Below are positions 45,101-54,627 of a stretch of 64,000 nt of DNA, piece after piece; position 1 is the first letter of the stretch; the number at the start of each line of letters is the position of its first letter. The translations under genes were made by a program, and so were the position numbers. Under the pieces are notes generated by a model. The model had not been told where the DNA came from. It made no database searches and worked only from the letters and a program-made list of their open reading frames with translations. The DNA is from Clostridiaceae bacterium (lineage in GTDB: Bacteria; Bacillota; Clostridia; Saccharofermentanales; DTU023): assembly GCA_012841015.1 (NCBI GenBank), contig DUVN01000024.1, positions 1 to 64,000 on the forward strand, read 5' to 3'.

Positions 45101-46600
45101 TTGGAATACGCGATTGAGATGCGTGGCATCACGAAACGATTTGGCGCCGTGACAGCGAACGATAACATTGATTTTCTTGTCAAACCTCAGGAAATTCATT
45201 GTCTTCTCGGCGAAAATGGTAGCGGTAAAACGACCTTGATGAACATCCTTTTTGGCATTTATACCATGGATGAAGGTCAGATAAAAGTAAACGGTCAACC
45301 AGTTCATATCCGTTCACCGCGCGATGCCAGTAGGCTAGGGATCGGCATGGTTCACCAGCACTTTATGCTATTTAACCAAAATACGGTGCTGGAAAATATT
45401 ATATTGGGCGATGAGAGAGTTCCATTTTTTCTTGACTACGAGAAAAGCAGAAAAGAAGTTCAGTCGCTTTTAGATCGCTATGAATTCCATATCGATCTAG
45501 ACGAAAAAATCTGCAATCTCTCTGTCGGTATGAAACAGCGTGTAGAAATTTTAAAAGTTCTGTATCGTGGTGCAGAAATTATCATTTTTGATGAGCCGAC
45601 AAGCGTGTTGACTCCACAGGAAAGTGATATTCTTCTCGGAATGATTCAAAATCTCCGTGAGCAAGGGAAGACGGTCGTCTTCATTTCGCATAAGCTAGGC
45701 GAAACAATGACAATCGGCGATAGTATGACCGTTTTACGTAAGGGCGCAGCCGTGGCAAACGTCCTGCGCGAAGAAACGAGTGTCCATGACCTTGCCCGCC
45801 ATATGGTAGGTAAAGAGGTTGAAACTAGTCTTGAGCGGGAGGAAGTTGAGCCTGGTGAGTGTGTCTTTGAATTGGCCGATGTCCCCATCTGGGAGCATCG
45901 CAAGAGCTGCAATCTTCGTGTGCACGAATATGAGATTCTCGGTATAGCCGGTGTGGATGGCAATGGACAAATGGAGCTTGAAGAGAGCATCATCGGATTG
46001 CGCGATCATCGTCAAGGTCATCAATATCTATTAGGAGAAGAAATAACGCACGAACCGACACTCCTGCGCAAGCTTAAAGGCATGGCACACATTCCGAGCG
46101 ATCGCCATAAATACGGCATTTTACCTAACGAGACCTTATGCAGAAATTATTTGTTAGGTAATCAGGAGCGCGAAGAATTCAAGTCACACGGTCTAATTCG
46201 AACTCAGCGTCTCGATCGTTTTTCTGAAGAGATGATTGAAAAGTACAATGTGTACACATCAGGTATTGAGCAGACATCCGGCTCGTTAAGCGGTGGGAAT
46301 CAACAAAAGCTTGTGCTCTCACGCGAGCTTAGCCAGTCTCCCAAGTTCATTCTTGCCGCACAACCGACGGTAGGACTCGACATTGGAGCGATCGAATTTG
46401 TCCATAGAACACTACTGCAAAAACGTGAAGAAGGTTGCGCTATTCTTCTCATTTCGGCCGACCTCTCAGAAGTGATGGCACTGAGTGATCGCATTGCGGT
46501 CATGTATGAAGGGGAGATTGTTGCAGTTGGCGATTCGTCGGAATTTACGCGTGATGAGCTCGGGTTAATGATGGCTGGACACTTAGGGGGAGCTAGTTGA
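45101..46600 (+). CDS. nucleoside ABC transporter ATPase (double-domain)
   Basis: 499 aa from TTG 45101, which has GGAGG seven bases upstream (earlier GTG 45065 lacks a site). Two ABC domains: the first has Walker A GENGSGKTT, LSVGMKQRVEILK in place of LSGGQ, and FDEPTSVLTPQE; the second has a degenerate Walker A region GVDGNGQ, then LSGGNQQK and a Walker B region AAQPTVGLD. This arrangement is typical of YufO/NupO and similar nucleoside or sugar importers. Overlaps the permease by four bases. Confidence 0.9.
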   Translation: MEYAIEMRGITKRFGAVTANDNIDFLVKPQEIHCLLGENGSGKTTLMNILFGIYTMDEGQIKVNGQPVHIRSPRDASRLGIGMVHQHFMLFNQNTVLENIILGDERVPFFLDYEKSRKEVQSLLDRYEFHIDLDEKICNLSVGMKQRVEILKVLYRGAEIIIFDEPTSVLTPQESDILLGMIQNLREQGKTVVFISHKLGETMTIGDSMTVLRKGAAVANVLREETSVHDLARHMVGKEVETSLEREEVEPGECVFELADVPIWEHRKSCNLRVHEYEILGIAGVDGNGQMELEESIIGLRDHRQGHQYLLGEEITHEPTLLRKLKGMAHIPSDRHKYGILPNETLCRNYLLGNQEREEFKSHGLIRTQRLDRFSEEMIEKYNVYTSGIEQTSGSLSGGNQQKLVLSRELSQSPKFILAAQPTVGLDIGAIEFVHRTLLQKREEGCAILLISADLSEVMALSDRIAVMYEGEIVAVGDSSEFTRDELGLMMAGHLGGAS

Positions 46601-47652
46601 TGAGTATTAAAAAATTCTTTCGAAGATTTTCATTCGACAGTTTGGCATCGTCTCTAATTTCGTTGCTATTGTCGTTCGTCATTGGCGGTTTGCTCATTTG
46701 GGCTATAGGTACGAATCCTTTCCAAGCTTATTACCTTATAGGTGTAGGTGCCGTGGGAACGATGAAGAATTTGGCGAATACGTTAGCCAGTAGCATACCG
46801 CTTATTTTTGCTGGACTTGCAGTGGCAGTATCGAGCAAGGCAGGGCTGTTAAATCTTGGAGTAGAAGGTCAACTCTACATGGGCGCTATGGCCGCGACAC
46901 TTTGCGGTCTATACCTACCCGCAACGAACCGCTTTATTCTTCTTATTGCAATCATGATTGCAAGCATGTTGGGAGGAATGCTGTGGGCTTTGATTCCCGG
47001 CGTTTTGAAAGCTAAATTTGGCACCCATGAGGTCATCGTCGCTATCATGTTAAATTACGTGGCGGAGCTCTTTACAACGTATCTGATCATTGTACCTTTC
47101 CGTGAACACGGATCGACGGTCAATCAGACGGCTGAGATTCCAAAGGCGGCAAGACTGTCTAAGCTGTTCCCAAGGACACAATTGACAACAGCATTTATTC
47201 TGGCAGTCATTGTTGCGATTATTGTGTGGTTTTTACTCCGCCGAACGACATTGGGCTTTAAGATTAGTGCTGTTGGTGGCAACAGAGATGCGGCCAGAGC
47301 AGGTGGAATTAATCCGACGGCCTATGTGATTATCGCTATGTTAATCAGTGGAGCCATTGCTTCTTTCGCCGGTACGACTGAAGTAGTTGGGAAATATTTT
47401 CGTTTTAGAGAGAATTTCTCTCCCGGTTTTGGATTTACGGGTCTTGCAGTTGCCGTATTAGCACGCAACAATCCCTTTGGCGTGATTGCAACGTCCATCT
47501 TGTTTGGTGGGCTCAGCACAGGTTGTCTTTACATGAGCCGCATAACGGGTATTTCCGGACATATGTCGAATGTCATTCAAAGTATCATTATTCTACTGGT
47601 CTCAGCTCCCCGTTTGTTTGAAATCATTAAGGGAAGTAGAAAGAGGACATAA
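46597..47652 (+). CDS. nucleoside ABC transporter permease 1
   Basis: 351 aa, about nine membrane helices. BPD_transp_2 family pattern with GLLNLGVEGQLYMGA and GTHEVIVAIMLNYVA; a C-terminal EFRFRENFSPGFGFTGLAVAVLA-like segment. ATGA overlap with the ATPase gene. Pairs with permease 2 to form the membrane channel. Confidence 0.9.
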   Translation: MMSIKKFFRRFSFDSLASSLISLLLSFVIGGLLIWAIGTNPFQAYYLIGVGAVGTMKNLANTLASSIPLIFAGLAVAVSSKAGLLNLGVEGQLYMGAMAATLCGLYLPATNRFILLIAIMIASMLGGMLWALIPGVLKAKFGTHEVIVAIMLNYVAELFTTYLIIVPFREHGSTVNQTAEIPKAARLSKLFPRTQLTTAFILAVIVAIIVWFLLRRTTLGFKISAVGGNRDAARAGGINPTAYVIIAMLISGAIASFAGTTEVVGKYFRFRENFSPGFGFTGLAVAVLARNNPFGVIATSILFGGLSTGCLYMSRITGISGHMSNVIQSIIILLVSAPRLFEIIKGSRKRT

Positions 47653-48551
47653 TGGACGTCATCATAGATTTTATTTCATTGGTTTTGAAGCTTGCTGTTC
47701 CGCTTACGCTTGCGGCATTGGCAGGTACCTTGTCAGAACGATCAGGTGTCATCAACATTGGTCTTGAAGGAACAATGCTTATGGGCGCTTTCTTTGCCGC
47801 AGTAGGTGCTGGGTTGTCAGGAAATCCCTGGGTGGGTGTTCTCTTTGCGCTCCTCATAGGTGTTATGATGGGACTCCTGCACGCTTTCTTCTGTTTAACG
47901 TTGCACGGTCATCAAGTTGTAATTGGTGTAGCAGTGAATCTTTTCGCAACAGGTATTACGCCCTTGCTCACGCGACTTGTATGGAATCGTGAAGGTGCAA
48001 GTGATACCCTCCCTTCGATTGCAGCTGTTTCAGTACCGCTACTGAAAGATATTCCGGTCATAGGAAAACTCTTTACGAATCAACCTCCCTTTGTATTTAT
48101 TACGCTTTTCATTTTTATCGTTCTTTTTATTTTCATGAAACGAACGAAGTATGGGCTCAGGTTACGAATGATCGGGGACCACCCGACTGGGGCGCAGACG
48201 CAGGGAATCAATGTGAAGAAGTATAAGTATTTCGCTGTGATGGTGAGCGGATCGATCGCCGCACTCGGTGGAGCCTATCTATCCATCGCGCACAGTAATG
48301 TGTTCGTGCTTAATATGGTTGCAGGGCGCGGATTCATGGGTATGGCAGCCAATATTTTCGGTGGGTGGACCATTGGAGGATCTGCACTAGCGAGCTTGTT
48401 TTTCGCTGCCGTACAATCGACACGCTACTATTTGATAGGGAGCCCGATTCCGGACCAGTTTGTCCTCATGATCCCGTACGTTGCAACATTAATTATTCTG
48501 ACTGCCTTTAGCAGAAATTCAAGATCCCCAGAAGGACTTGGGAAAATTTAA
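47652..48551 (+). CDS. nucleoside ABC transporter permease 2
   Basis: 299 aa, about eight membrane helices, same family as permease 1. Contains GVINIGLEGTMLMGAFFAA near the start, matching the conserved motif in permease 1. Its ATG overlaps the stop of the preceding gene by one base, so the two are coupled. Confidence 0.9.
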   Translation: MDVIIDFISLVLKLAVPLTLAALAGTLSERSGVINIGLEGTMLMGAFFAAVGAGLSGNPWVGVLFALLIGVMMGLLHAFFCLTLHGHQVVIGVAVNLFATGITPLLTRLVWNREGASDTLPSIAAVSVPLLKDIPVIGKLFTNQPPFVFITLFIFIVLFIFMKRTKYGLRLRMIGDHPTGAQTQGINVKKYKYFAVMVSGSIAALGGAYLSIAHSNVFVLNMVAGRGFMGMAANIFGGWTIGGSALASLFFAAVQSTRYYLIGSPIPDQFVLMIPYVATLIILTAFSRNSRSPEGLGKI

Positions 48552-48572
48552 TTAATTGAAAGAGATTGATCA

Positions 48573-49223
48573 ATGATATTAGAGAAAGAACGCGCGGACC
48601 TTATCCGCTATTCTAACAAGATGGCCCACGCGGGATTGACGCGAGGCACTGGAGGAAATATCAGTATCCTTAACCATTCTAAAGGGCTTGTTGCGATCAC
48701 GCCGAGTGCAGTAGATTTTGAGGAATTAAAGCTTGAGGATATCGCGATATTGAAACTCGACGGGACTCAGGTGGATGGAAACTATGTTCCTTCTAGTGAA
48801 ACGAACATGCACCTTCTGTGCTACAAGAAACGAGAGGACATTGGAGCCGTCGTACATACTCATTCGTTGTACTCAATAATCGCTGCTTGTCTGTATGAAG
48901 AGATTCCGCCGGTCCATTACTTAATCGGGTTTGCAAAGGGGCCAGTTCGTTGCATACCATACTTCCCCTTTGGCAGCTTGGAACTTGCAGAGGCAGCTTC
49001 TGAAGGGATAGAGGACAGAAATGCCGTATTGCTTGGGAATCATGGGCTTTTGACAGTCGGTACAGACATACGGCATGCGTTCAGCGTTGCGGAAATCATA
49101 GAGTATGTTGCAGAGATACACTACAAAACAAGTTTGAAGGGTTCGCCGCACATCCTTGATGACGATGATATGGCAGAAGTGTATCATCGCTTTGACGCCT
49201 ATCGTAAATCGGAACGACGTTAG
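48573..49223 (+). CDS. class II aldolase (FucA/DrdA-like)
   Basis: 216 aa. Zinc ligands of the L-fuculose-phosphate aldolase fold are visible: E in PSSETNMH, HTH in VVHTHSLYS and H in LGNHGLL. TRGTGGNISI (near residue 25) is the phosphate-binding stretch. Being inside a nucleoside operon it may split 5-deoxyribulose 1-phosphate or a related pentose phosphate derived from 5'-deoxynucleosides, but fuculose- or ribulose-type substrates are equally possible. Confidence 0.85.
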   Translation: MILEKERADLIRYSNKMAHAGLTRGTGGNISILNHSKGLVAITPSAVDFEELKLEDIAILKLDGTQVDGNYVPSSETNMHLLCYKKREDIGAVVHTHSLYSIIAACLYEEIPPVHYLIGFAKGPVRCIPYFPFGSLELAEAASEGIEDRNAVLLGNHGLLTVGTDIRHAFSVAEIIEYVAEIHYKTSLKGSPHILDDDDMAEVYHRFDAYRKSERR

Positions 49224-49262
49224 CAAATGAACCGGATTGATTAATGAATGGAGGAAGCGAAG

Positions 49263-50054
49263 ATGACCGTTGTTGACAAGGCGTCCGTTACCGGACAAGA
49301 TATCAGACAGTATTGTACTTCTCTTTCGCGAGGAGATGTGGGCGAGTACGTTCTTTTGCCCGGTGATCCTGCAAGAAGTGACCGCGCTGCCAAATTTCTC
49401 GATGATGCGATACTCATCTGTGATAATCGCGAATACCGAACGTTCACAGGTTTCTACAAAGGAGTCAGGATGAGCGTCATGTCGACAGGGATGGGGTGTC
49501 CATCAGCGGCCATCGGTGCTGAAGAGCTGATCAATATCGGCGCGAAGGTTCTGATCCGTATAGGGAGTAGCGCTGCTCTCGCAGACAACATCAAAGTGGG
49601 TGACTTGATCATTAGTACAGGGGCGATGAAAAATGAAGGTACCTCTAAGTTTTTTGTACCAGATTCATTTCCTTGTATTCCTGACTTTGATTTGACAGCA
49701 CTGCTTCTTAAGACTGCTCGCGAAATGGCTGAAGGACAAGAATTCAAAGTCCATTACGGAATAGGAAGTACAGACGACAGTTTTTACGGTGAGACACCTG
49801 AATATATCGAAAGAGTACACAGTTACGGATGTATCAATCTTGAAATGGAGGCTTCAGGCATCTTTACGACGGCATACCGCAAGGGTCAGCGTGCTGCAGC
49901 CATTTACGGCGTATCGGCCAACTTGAGGACGGGTGAGATTTACTATGCAGATGGAACGAAGGAATCTGACAATACGAAGTTGGCGAAGGCTTGGGACGAA
50001 GAGATCAAAATTGCCCTTGAAACTTGTTATCGATTTGAGCGATTGAAGAATTAG
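49263..50054 (+). CDS. nucleoside phosphorylase (uridine phosphorylase-like)
   Basis: 263 aa from ATG 49263, with GGAGG eight bases upstream (49248 is a less likely start). Phosphorylase-superfamily I pattern: YVLLPGDPARSDR (phosphate-binding), RIGSSAAL, and NLEMEASGIFTTA (ribose-binding EMEA). Udp-type proteins cleave uridine or related nucleosides to base and ribose 1-phosphate. Confidence 0.88.
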   Translation: MTVVDKASVTGQDIRQYCTSLSRGDVGEYVLLPGDPARSDRAAKFLDDAILICDNREYRTFTGFYKGVRMSVMSTGMGCPSAAIGAEELINIGAKVLIRIGSSAALADNIKVGDLIISTGAMKNEGTSKFFVPDSFPCIPDFDLTALLLKTAREMAEGQEFKVHYGIGSTDDSFYGETPEYIERVHSYGCINLEMEASGIFTTAYRKGQRAAAIYGVSANLRTGEIYYADGTKESDNTKLAKAWDEEIKIALETCYRFERLKN

Positions 50055-50093
50055 TAGTTGTTTAAACAAAAAAGCCATAGGAGCGAACGAACG

Positions 50094-50861
50094 ATGCTTG
50101 TATCAGAGAGAAGGCAGCGCATCATTGACATTCTTCGAGAAAAGAAGAGTGTGACGGTCACTGAGTTGCGTAATGAATTCGGGGTGAGTGAAGAGACGAT
50201 CCGACGTGATCTATTGCAGTTGGAACAAGACAAGATGTTGAATCGAGTGTATGGAGGCGCCTACTTGGGCAATATCGTCCAGCAGACGCTTCCAATTACG
50301 CTTAGAAAAGAAACGTGTCGCGACGCAAAGGAGATCATCGCTGATATTTGTGGAGAAATGATTGACAACGGTGATACAATCATGCTCGATACGAGCACGA
50401 CAGCTTATTATATCGCAAAGACTCTAAAAAAGCGCAGAAATGTCACGGTGATCACGAATTCTCTCGACACTGCACACTTTCTCTCTTCACTCGATTCGAT
50501 CAACTTGATCTGCGCCGGAGGGCGTCTGATCGGTGAATTTCAGGCTTTCCTAGACAACAGTGCGCTGAAATTTATGGAGGGTTTTTACGCTGATAAAGCA
50601 TTTGTGTCGTGTACAGGTATCAGTATCCAGAACGGTTTGACAGATTCAGTCGTAGAGCAAGGCAACATACGCCGAGTTATGTTGAAAAATGCTCAACAAC
50701 GTATTTGTATCGCTGATGACACAAAGTTAGGGAAAACAACATTGGCGAGGATCGTGCCGCTAGATGCGATTGACTGTCTCGTGACGAATGTAAGACCTTC
50801 AGAGGTGTGGCTAAATGAATTGAATAGTCGGAAGATAAGTTGTCTTTACCCCGAAAGCTAA
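50094..50861 (+). CDS. DeoR-family transcriptional regulator
   Basis: 255 aa from ATG 50094 (TAGGAGCG upstream). N-terminal helix-turn-helix ELRNEFGVSEETIRRDLLQL (about 22-41), then a C-terminal sugar-phosphate-binding domain (TIMLDTSTTAYYIAKTL, VITNSLD, and DKAFVSCTGIS). Probably the local regulator, responding to a pentose or deoxypentose phosphate made by the phosphorylases. Located 40 bp after the phosphorylase gene. Confidence 0.9.
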   Translation: MLVSERRQRIIDILREKKSVTVTELRNEFGVSEETIRRDLLQLEQDKMLNRVYGGAYLGNIVQQTLPITLRKETCRDAKEIIADICGEMIDNGDTIMLDTSTTAYYIAKTLKKRRNVTVITNSLDTAHFLSSLDSINLICAGGRLIGEFQAFLDNSALKFMEGFYADKAFVSCTGISIQNGLTDSVVEQGNIRRVMLKNAQQRICIADDTKLGKTTLARIVPLDAIDCLVTNVRPSEVWLNELNSRKISCLYPES

Positions 50862-50919
50862 AATCAAAGTATCAAAGCCCGACATCAATGCAGAAATATA
50901 TGAAAGAATTACATTGAAC

Positions 50920-51633
50920 ATGTTGCTGAAAAGATTAATCGAAGCGCCGTCTGGCTCGATTGCCAAGACGGTGCTGCTCCCCGGTGATCCGCTGCGTACA
51001 AAATATTTCGCGGAAAACTTTTTGGATTCGCCAGTCTGTTACAACAAGTCACGCGGTCTTCTTGGTTATACGGGATTTTATCACGGAGTACGAGTATCGA
51101 TCCAAACATCAGGTATGGGGACAACCTCCATGTCAGAATGTGTCACTCAACTTGTTGAGGAGCATGGGTGCAGAAACTTCATCCGTGTAGGTAGCTGTGC
51201 GTCCAATGATCGCGCTGTGCATGTGGGCGACTTGATCTTGTCGATTGCCAACGCAAATGAGTCGAACTGCATCGGAGAGCCTCTGTCTCACTATGATTTT
51301 GTTCCCACGGGGAGCTTTGACCTGATCAGGTATGCGTACGAGGCGGCACATCAGCACGGGATCCCTGTCCATATTGGCGTGACAGGCTGTTGTGATCTCC
51401 TCTATCGCGAAAAAGATCGTCCGCCGCTGATAGGTTCTGAGATGGAAGGAACAGGACTTTTGGTGACTACTTCAAAGTATCCCAACGTCAAGGCTTTCGT
51501 CATGATGACTTGTGGAGCGCACGCCATCTATGAGGATGAGGTTATTCCTGCCGTCCGACGCAGCCAATCTGTTTATGACGACATGGTGAAGGTGGCACTT
51601 GAAGTTGCCTTCAGGCTTGAAAGGGAGGAGTGA
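50920..51633 (+). CDS. purine nucleoside phosphorylase (DeoD-type)
   Basis: 237 aa; hexameric PNP pattern: LLPGDPLRTKYFAENF near residue 20, RVGSCASNDRAVHVGD, and GSEMEGTGLL (ribose/base site) followed by MTCGAHAIYEDE. The start region is unclear: ATG 50920 has no strong ribosome site, and TTG 50914 is an alternative. Splits purine (deoxy)nucleosides to base plus pentose 1-phosphate. Confidence 0.9.
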   Translation: MLLKRLIEAPSGSIAKTVLLPGDPLRTKYFAENFLDSPVCYNKSRGLLGYTGFYHGVRVSIQTSGMGTTSMSECVTQLVEEHGCRNFIRVGSCASNDRAVHVGDLILSIANANESNCIGEPLSHYDFVPTGSFDLIRYAYEAAHQHGIPVHIGVTGCCDLLYREKDRPPLIGSEMEGTGLLVTTSKYPNVKAFVMMTCGAHAIYEDEVIPAVRRSQSVYDDMVKVALEVAFRLEREE

Positions 51634-51634
51634 G

Positions 51635-52342
51635 ATGGGCGTTTGCATTAGTGGACGCGACGATGACTTTGCGCCGATTGTGCTACTCACGCGCGATGAT
51701 AGCGATTCGCAATTAATAGCCAAAGAATTTCTGTCTGATGTGAAAATTGTTCACAGTATCCGAAATATGCACGGACTATCGGGCACATACGGCGGGTATC
51801 CTGTCTCAATACAGGGCTTAGGTATCGGCGGCGTATCAGCTTCCATTTATGTCGAAGAGTTAGCGCGTGAGTTTGCTCCAAAATATTTCATAAAACTTGA
51901 TGGTTGCATCGCACTTCGTAAAGAAGTGGGCCTTAGTGACTTCGTGTTTGCGCAGACGGCGCATACAACATCGAAAATCAATCGGTATCGCTATGGCGGG
52001 AAAGTTTTTCCTGCTGCAGCTCACTTTCCCCTGCTGAATGCCTATTATGAACAGGCATTGCAGAAGAGAATTCGTCCCCACGTGGGAGCCGTTGTGTCGA
52101 TCGATACGCGCGCAGAGATGCCCCTAGCATTTGAATTTGCGAAACGAGGCGCGCTGAGTCTTGATCTTGAAATGAGCCAAGTATTAACAGTGGCAAGCTT
52201 GTACGGGATTTCTGCTGTGGGGATTCTTCGCGCTTTCAAGCACGCGGTGACAGGTGAAGCATTGACAGAGAATGACATGCAAACACAATATCTGGAGCTC
52301 GTTCACTTTGTACTAGAGGGTCTTCATCTGCTTCCTAAGTAA
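51635..52342 (+). CDS. diverged nucleoside phosphorylase-superfamily protein
   Basis: 235 aa from ATG 51635, immediately after GGGAGGAGTGAG and one base after the preceding stop. It keeps the overall phosphorylase fold pattern (YGGYPVSIQGLGIGGVSASIYVEEL, FIKLDGCIAL, LSLDLEMSQVLTVA) but the phosphate-binding GDP motif is replaced by LLTRDDSD, and the conserved arginine and serine of RxGSC are changed to KLDGC. It may be an inactive partner subunit or accept a different substrate. Very likely derived by duplication of its upstream neighbours. Confidence 0.75.
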   Translation: MGVCISGRDDDFAPIVLLTRDDSDSQLIAKEFLSDVKIVHSIRNMHGLSGTYGGYPVSIQGLGIGGVSASIYVEELAREFAPKYFIKLDGCIALRKEVGLSDFVFAQTAHTTSKINRYRYGGKVFPAAAHFPLLNAYYEQALQKRIRPHVGAVVSIDTRAEMPLAFEFAKRGALSLDLEMSQVLTVASLYGISAVGILRAFKHAVTGEALTENDMQTQYLELVHFVLEGLHLLPK

Positions 52343-52380
52343 GCGACGTATTGTGTTTCAACGTGATTTCAACTGAATGG

Positions 52381-53334
52381 TTATGGTTCCGTGAACGCGG
52401 CAAGGATCGACTGAATAGCGCGTTCGCCGTCTACCTCCAGACAAAAGGCCGCAAATGGTGTATCAAGGCGCCCTTCTCTGAGATCTGTGACAATTTTGCC
52501 GTATGTTAAGGAACCCATTGTTTCGACACGGGCCCTCATCTTCCTCATGAGCACAACACTTGGGTCAACTGCGACAAGTATAGCAAGTGGATCGTGCACA
52601 GGGCAGGAATCGATAAAATTTATCTCTCGTCGGTAATAATGAAAATAAAAACTAAAAGCCTCTTTCAGATAATCGACGATGGCGCGATTCTCCTCACGAC
52701 ATACCGTATCTAAATACTCTAGGTGCTGCGCTGTCAGGCGAGTTCTCATTGAGACATCTAAGGTGACCATCGTTAGATCAAAACCTGCGGTCAGTACGAT
52801 ATCAGCTGCCGGTGCATCGCCAACAATGTTTGCCTCACCCGTAAGATTGGCATTGCCTGGGACATATAATGCGCCTGCCATGGCAACAACGTTCTTGATG
52901 AGCTTAGGGAGTGCCGGTTCTTTTTGTAAAGCAAGTGCTAGATTTGTCATACGCCCCAACGTGACAAGTGTCAGTTCTTGCGGATACATTCGTGCCATGC
53001 GTACAATAAAATCGGCAGCATGTTCCTCTAGAGGTTTTTGACAGGCGGGAGGGAGTTTTACATTGCCAATCCCATTCTTTCCATGAATATGAGGAACGGG
53101 ATCGCCCCGCTTACCATTAAGCGCGTGTTCTGCGCCGATCGCGACAGGCACGTCATAGCCCGGATTAGCCAGTTGGATCAGACGAATTGAATTATGAGCC
53201 GATTGCGTGGCAGTCGAATTGCCAAATCCCGTCGTGACTCCCATCACGCGCACATCTTTTCTCTTTAAAGCAAACAACAGGGCAAGCGAATCATCAATTC
53301 CAGTATCACAATCAATCAGCATGTAATTCATCAT
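52381..53334 (-). CDS. inosine-uridine-preferring nucleoside hydrolase family
   Basis: 317 aa. The calcium site motif DCDTGIDDSLAL (residues 8-19) and the NLTGEANIVGDAPAADIVL segment are diagnostic; the HDPLAILVAVDPS stretch is the third conserved box. Hydrolyses nucleosides to base and ribose. Transcribed toward the phosphorylase operon from its own minus-strand promoter; a TAAATCCGTAA motif in the upstream region resembles the AAATCCA repeats at 43725. Confidence 0.9.
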   Translation of the reverse strand: MMNYMLIDCDTGIDDSLALLFALKRKDVRVMGVTTGFGNSTATQSAHNSIRLIQLANPGYDVPVAIGAEHALNGKRGDPVPHIHGKNGIGNVKLPPACQKPLEEHAADFIVRMARMYPQELTLVTLGRMTNLALALQKEPALPKLIKNVVAMAGALYVPGNANLTGEANIVGDAPAADIVLTAGFDLTMVTLDVSMRTRLTAQHLEYLDTVCREENRAIVDYLKEAFSFYFHYYRREINFIDSCPVHDPLAILVAVDPSVVLMRKMRARVETMGSLTYGKIVTDLREGRLDTPFAAFCLEVDGERAIQSILAAFTEP

Positions 53335-53553
53335 GTCCTACACCTCGTTTTTTCGTAAATCCGTAACCGTTTACTGTATTATCATATCATCTTGGTGTTC
53401 ATTCATTTCCATCGAGTCGATCTGGTATCCCAAGCGCTACCATTTCAAGAACAGTTCTCCCGTGTTAAAAACTTGAGCCGATTGAACGGCTGATATAGAA
53501 TGAACGCGAGTATATTCGCGTTTTTCGTTTGTTTGTCGTCTGGAAGGTGTACC

Positions 53554-54627
53554 ATGAAAATAATCCATTGTTCTGATCTTCATTTCGATTCTAAGATGGA
53601 GTCTAATCTGCCTTTTCGCAAGGCACAAGAACGAAATAACGAATTAAGCACTACTTTTGCAAAAATGGTTTCGTTCGCTGTTGAAGAAGGCGTCGAGATT
53701 ATTTTGATAGCGGGCGACATTTTTGATGCTGAGAGAATTACTTCAAGGACAGCTGATTTTTTTCTCGATGTTGTTAGGGAAGCGCCAGGCGTACAATTTC
53801 TGTTATTGAGAGGCAATCATGACGGAAGCAGAAGAGCTTTCGCCGGAAGAAAGACCCCGCCGAACTTAAAGTTTTTCGGCGAGCTTTGGACGTACTATAC
53901 ATTTGGTGAAGTCGTTATCGCAGGCGTCGAGTTGAACAATGATAATTGCCGCTCAATCTACGACCATCTACAGCTCACACCTGAAACGACCAATATCGTT
54001 GTGATGCATGGTCAAGAGTCGACTCAATGTGGTGAAGATAATGTCTGTCTCCCTGCTCTACGAGGCAAACACATTCATTACTTGGCCTTGGGACACATTC
54101 ATAGTTATAAAAAAGAGAAGCTCGATACAGAAGGAGAATTCTGTTACAGCGGTTGTCTTGAAGGAAGAGGGTTTGATGAGTGTGGGGAAAAGGGATTCGT
54201 TCTCTTACATCTCAAAGAACATCGGATAGAAACTAAGTTTATTCCCTTTGCTCGTCGTCGTCTCTATTCTATTCCTGTCGATATCACCTCTCTTACAACG
54301 GTTCATCAGATCGGCAGGGCCATGAAACAGGCGGCCGATGGTATATCGAAAGACAGTCTCATCAAGTTTACGCTCACAGGCAGTTATACACTTGACACAC
54401 AGAAAGATCTTCGCTTTCTTACGCAACTTCTCAACGATGAATTCTACTTTGTGAAAATCGATGATGAGAGTCAATTGGCTTTGGAACAAGGCTCCTATGA
54501 ACACGATATTTCTTTGAAGGGTGAGTTTATTCGTACAGTCTTGGCTTCTGAATTAGCTGATAGGGAGAAGGACATCATCATCAACTGCGGCATTCAGGCA
54601 CTTAGCGGTGAGGAGATTGCGTTATGA
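53554..54627 (+). CDS. YhaO/SbcD-like metallophosphoesterase
   Basis: 357 aa from ATG 53554 (TGGAAGGTG upstream). Calcineurin-type metal-site motifs in order: SDLHFD (D8, H10), GDIFD (54-58), GNHD (87-90), VMHG and GHIH. The C-terminal capping part is like Bacillus YhaO rather than canonical SbcD. With its partner ATPase it is expected to act on DNA ends or in repair. It overlaps the next gene by four bases. Confidence 0.88.
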   Translation: MKIIHCSDLHFDSKMESNLPFRKAQERNNELSTTFAKMVSFAVEEGVEIILIAGDIFDAERITSRTADFFLDVVREAPGVQFLLLRGNHDGSRRAFAGRKTPPNLKFFGELWTYYTFGEVVIAGVELNNDNCRSIYDHLQLTPETTNIVVMHGQESTQCGEDNVCLPALRGKHIHYLALGHIHSYKKEKLDTEGEFCYSGCLEGRGFDECGEKGFVLLHLKEHRIETKFIPFARRRLYSIPVDITSLTTVHQIGRAMKQAADGISKDSLIKFTLTGSYTLDTQKDLRFLTQLLNDEFYFVKIDDESQLALEQGSYEHDISLKGEFIRTVLASELADREKDIIINCGIQALSGEEIAL

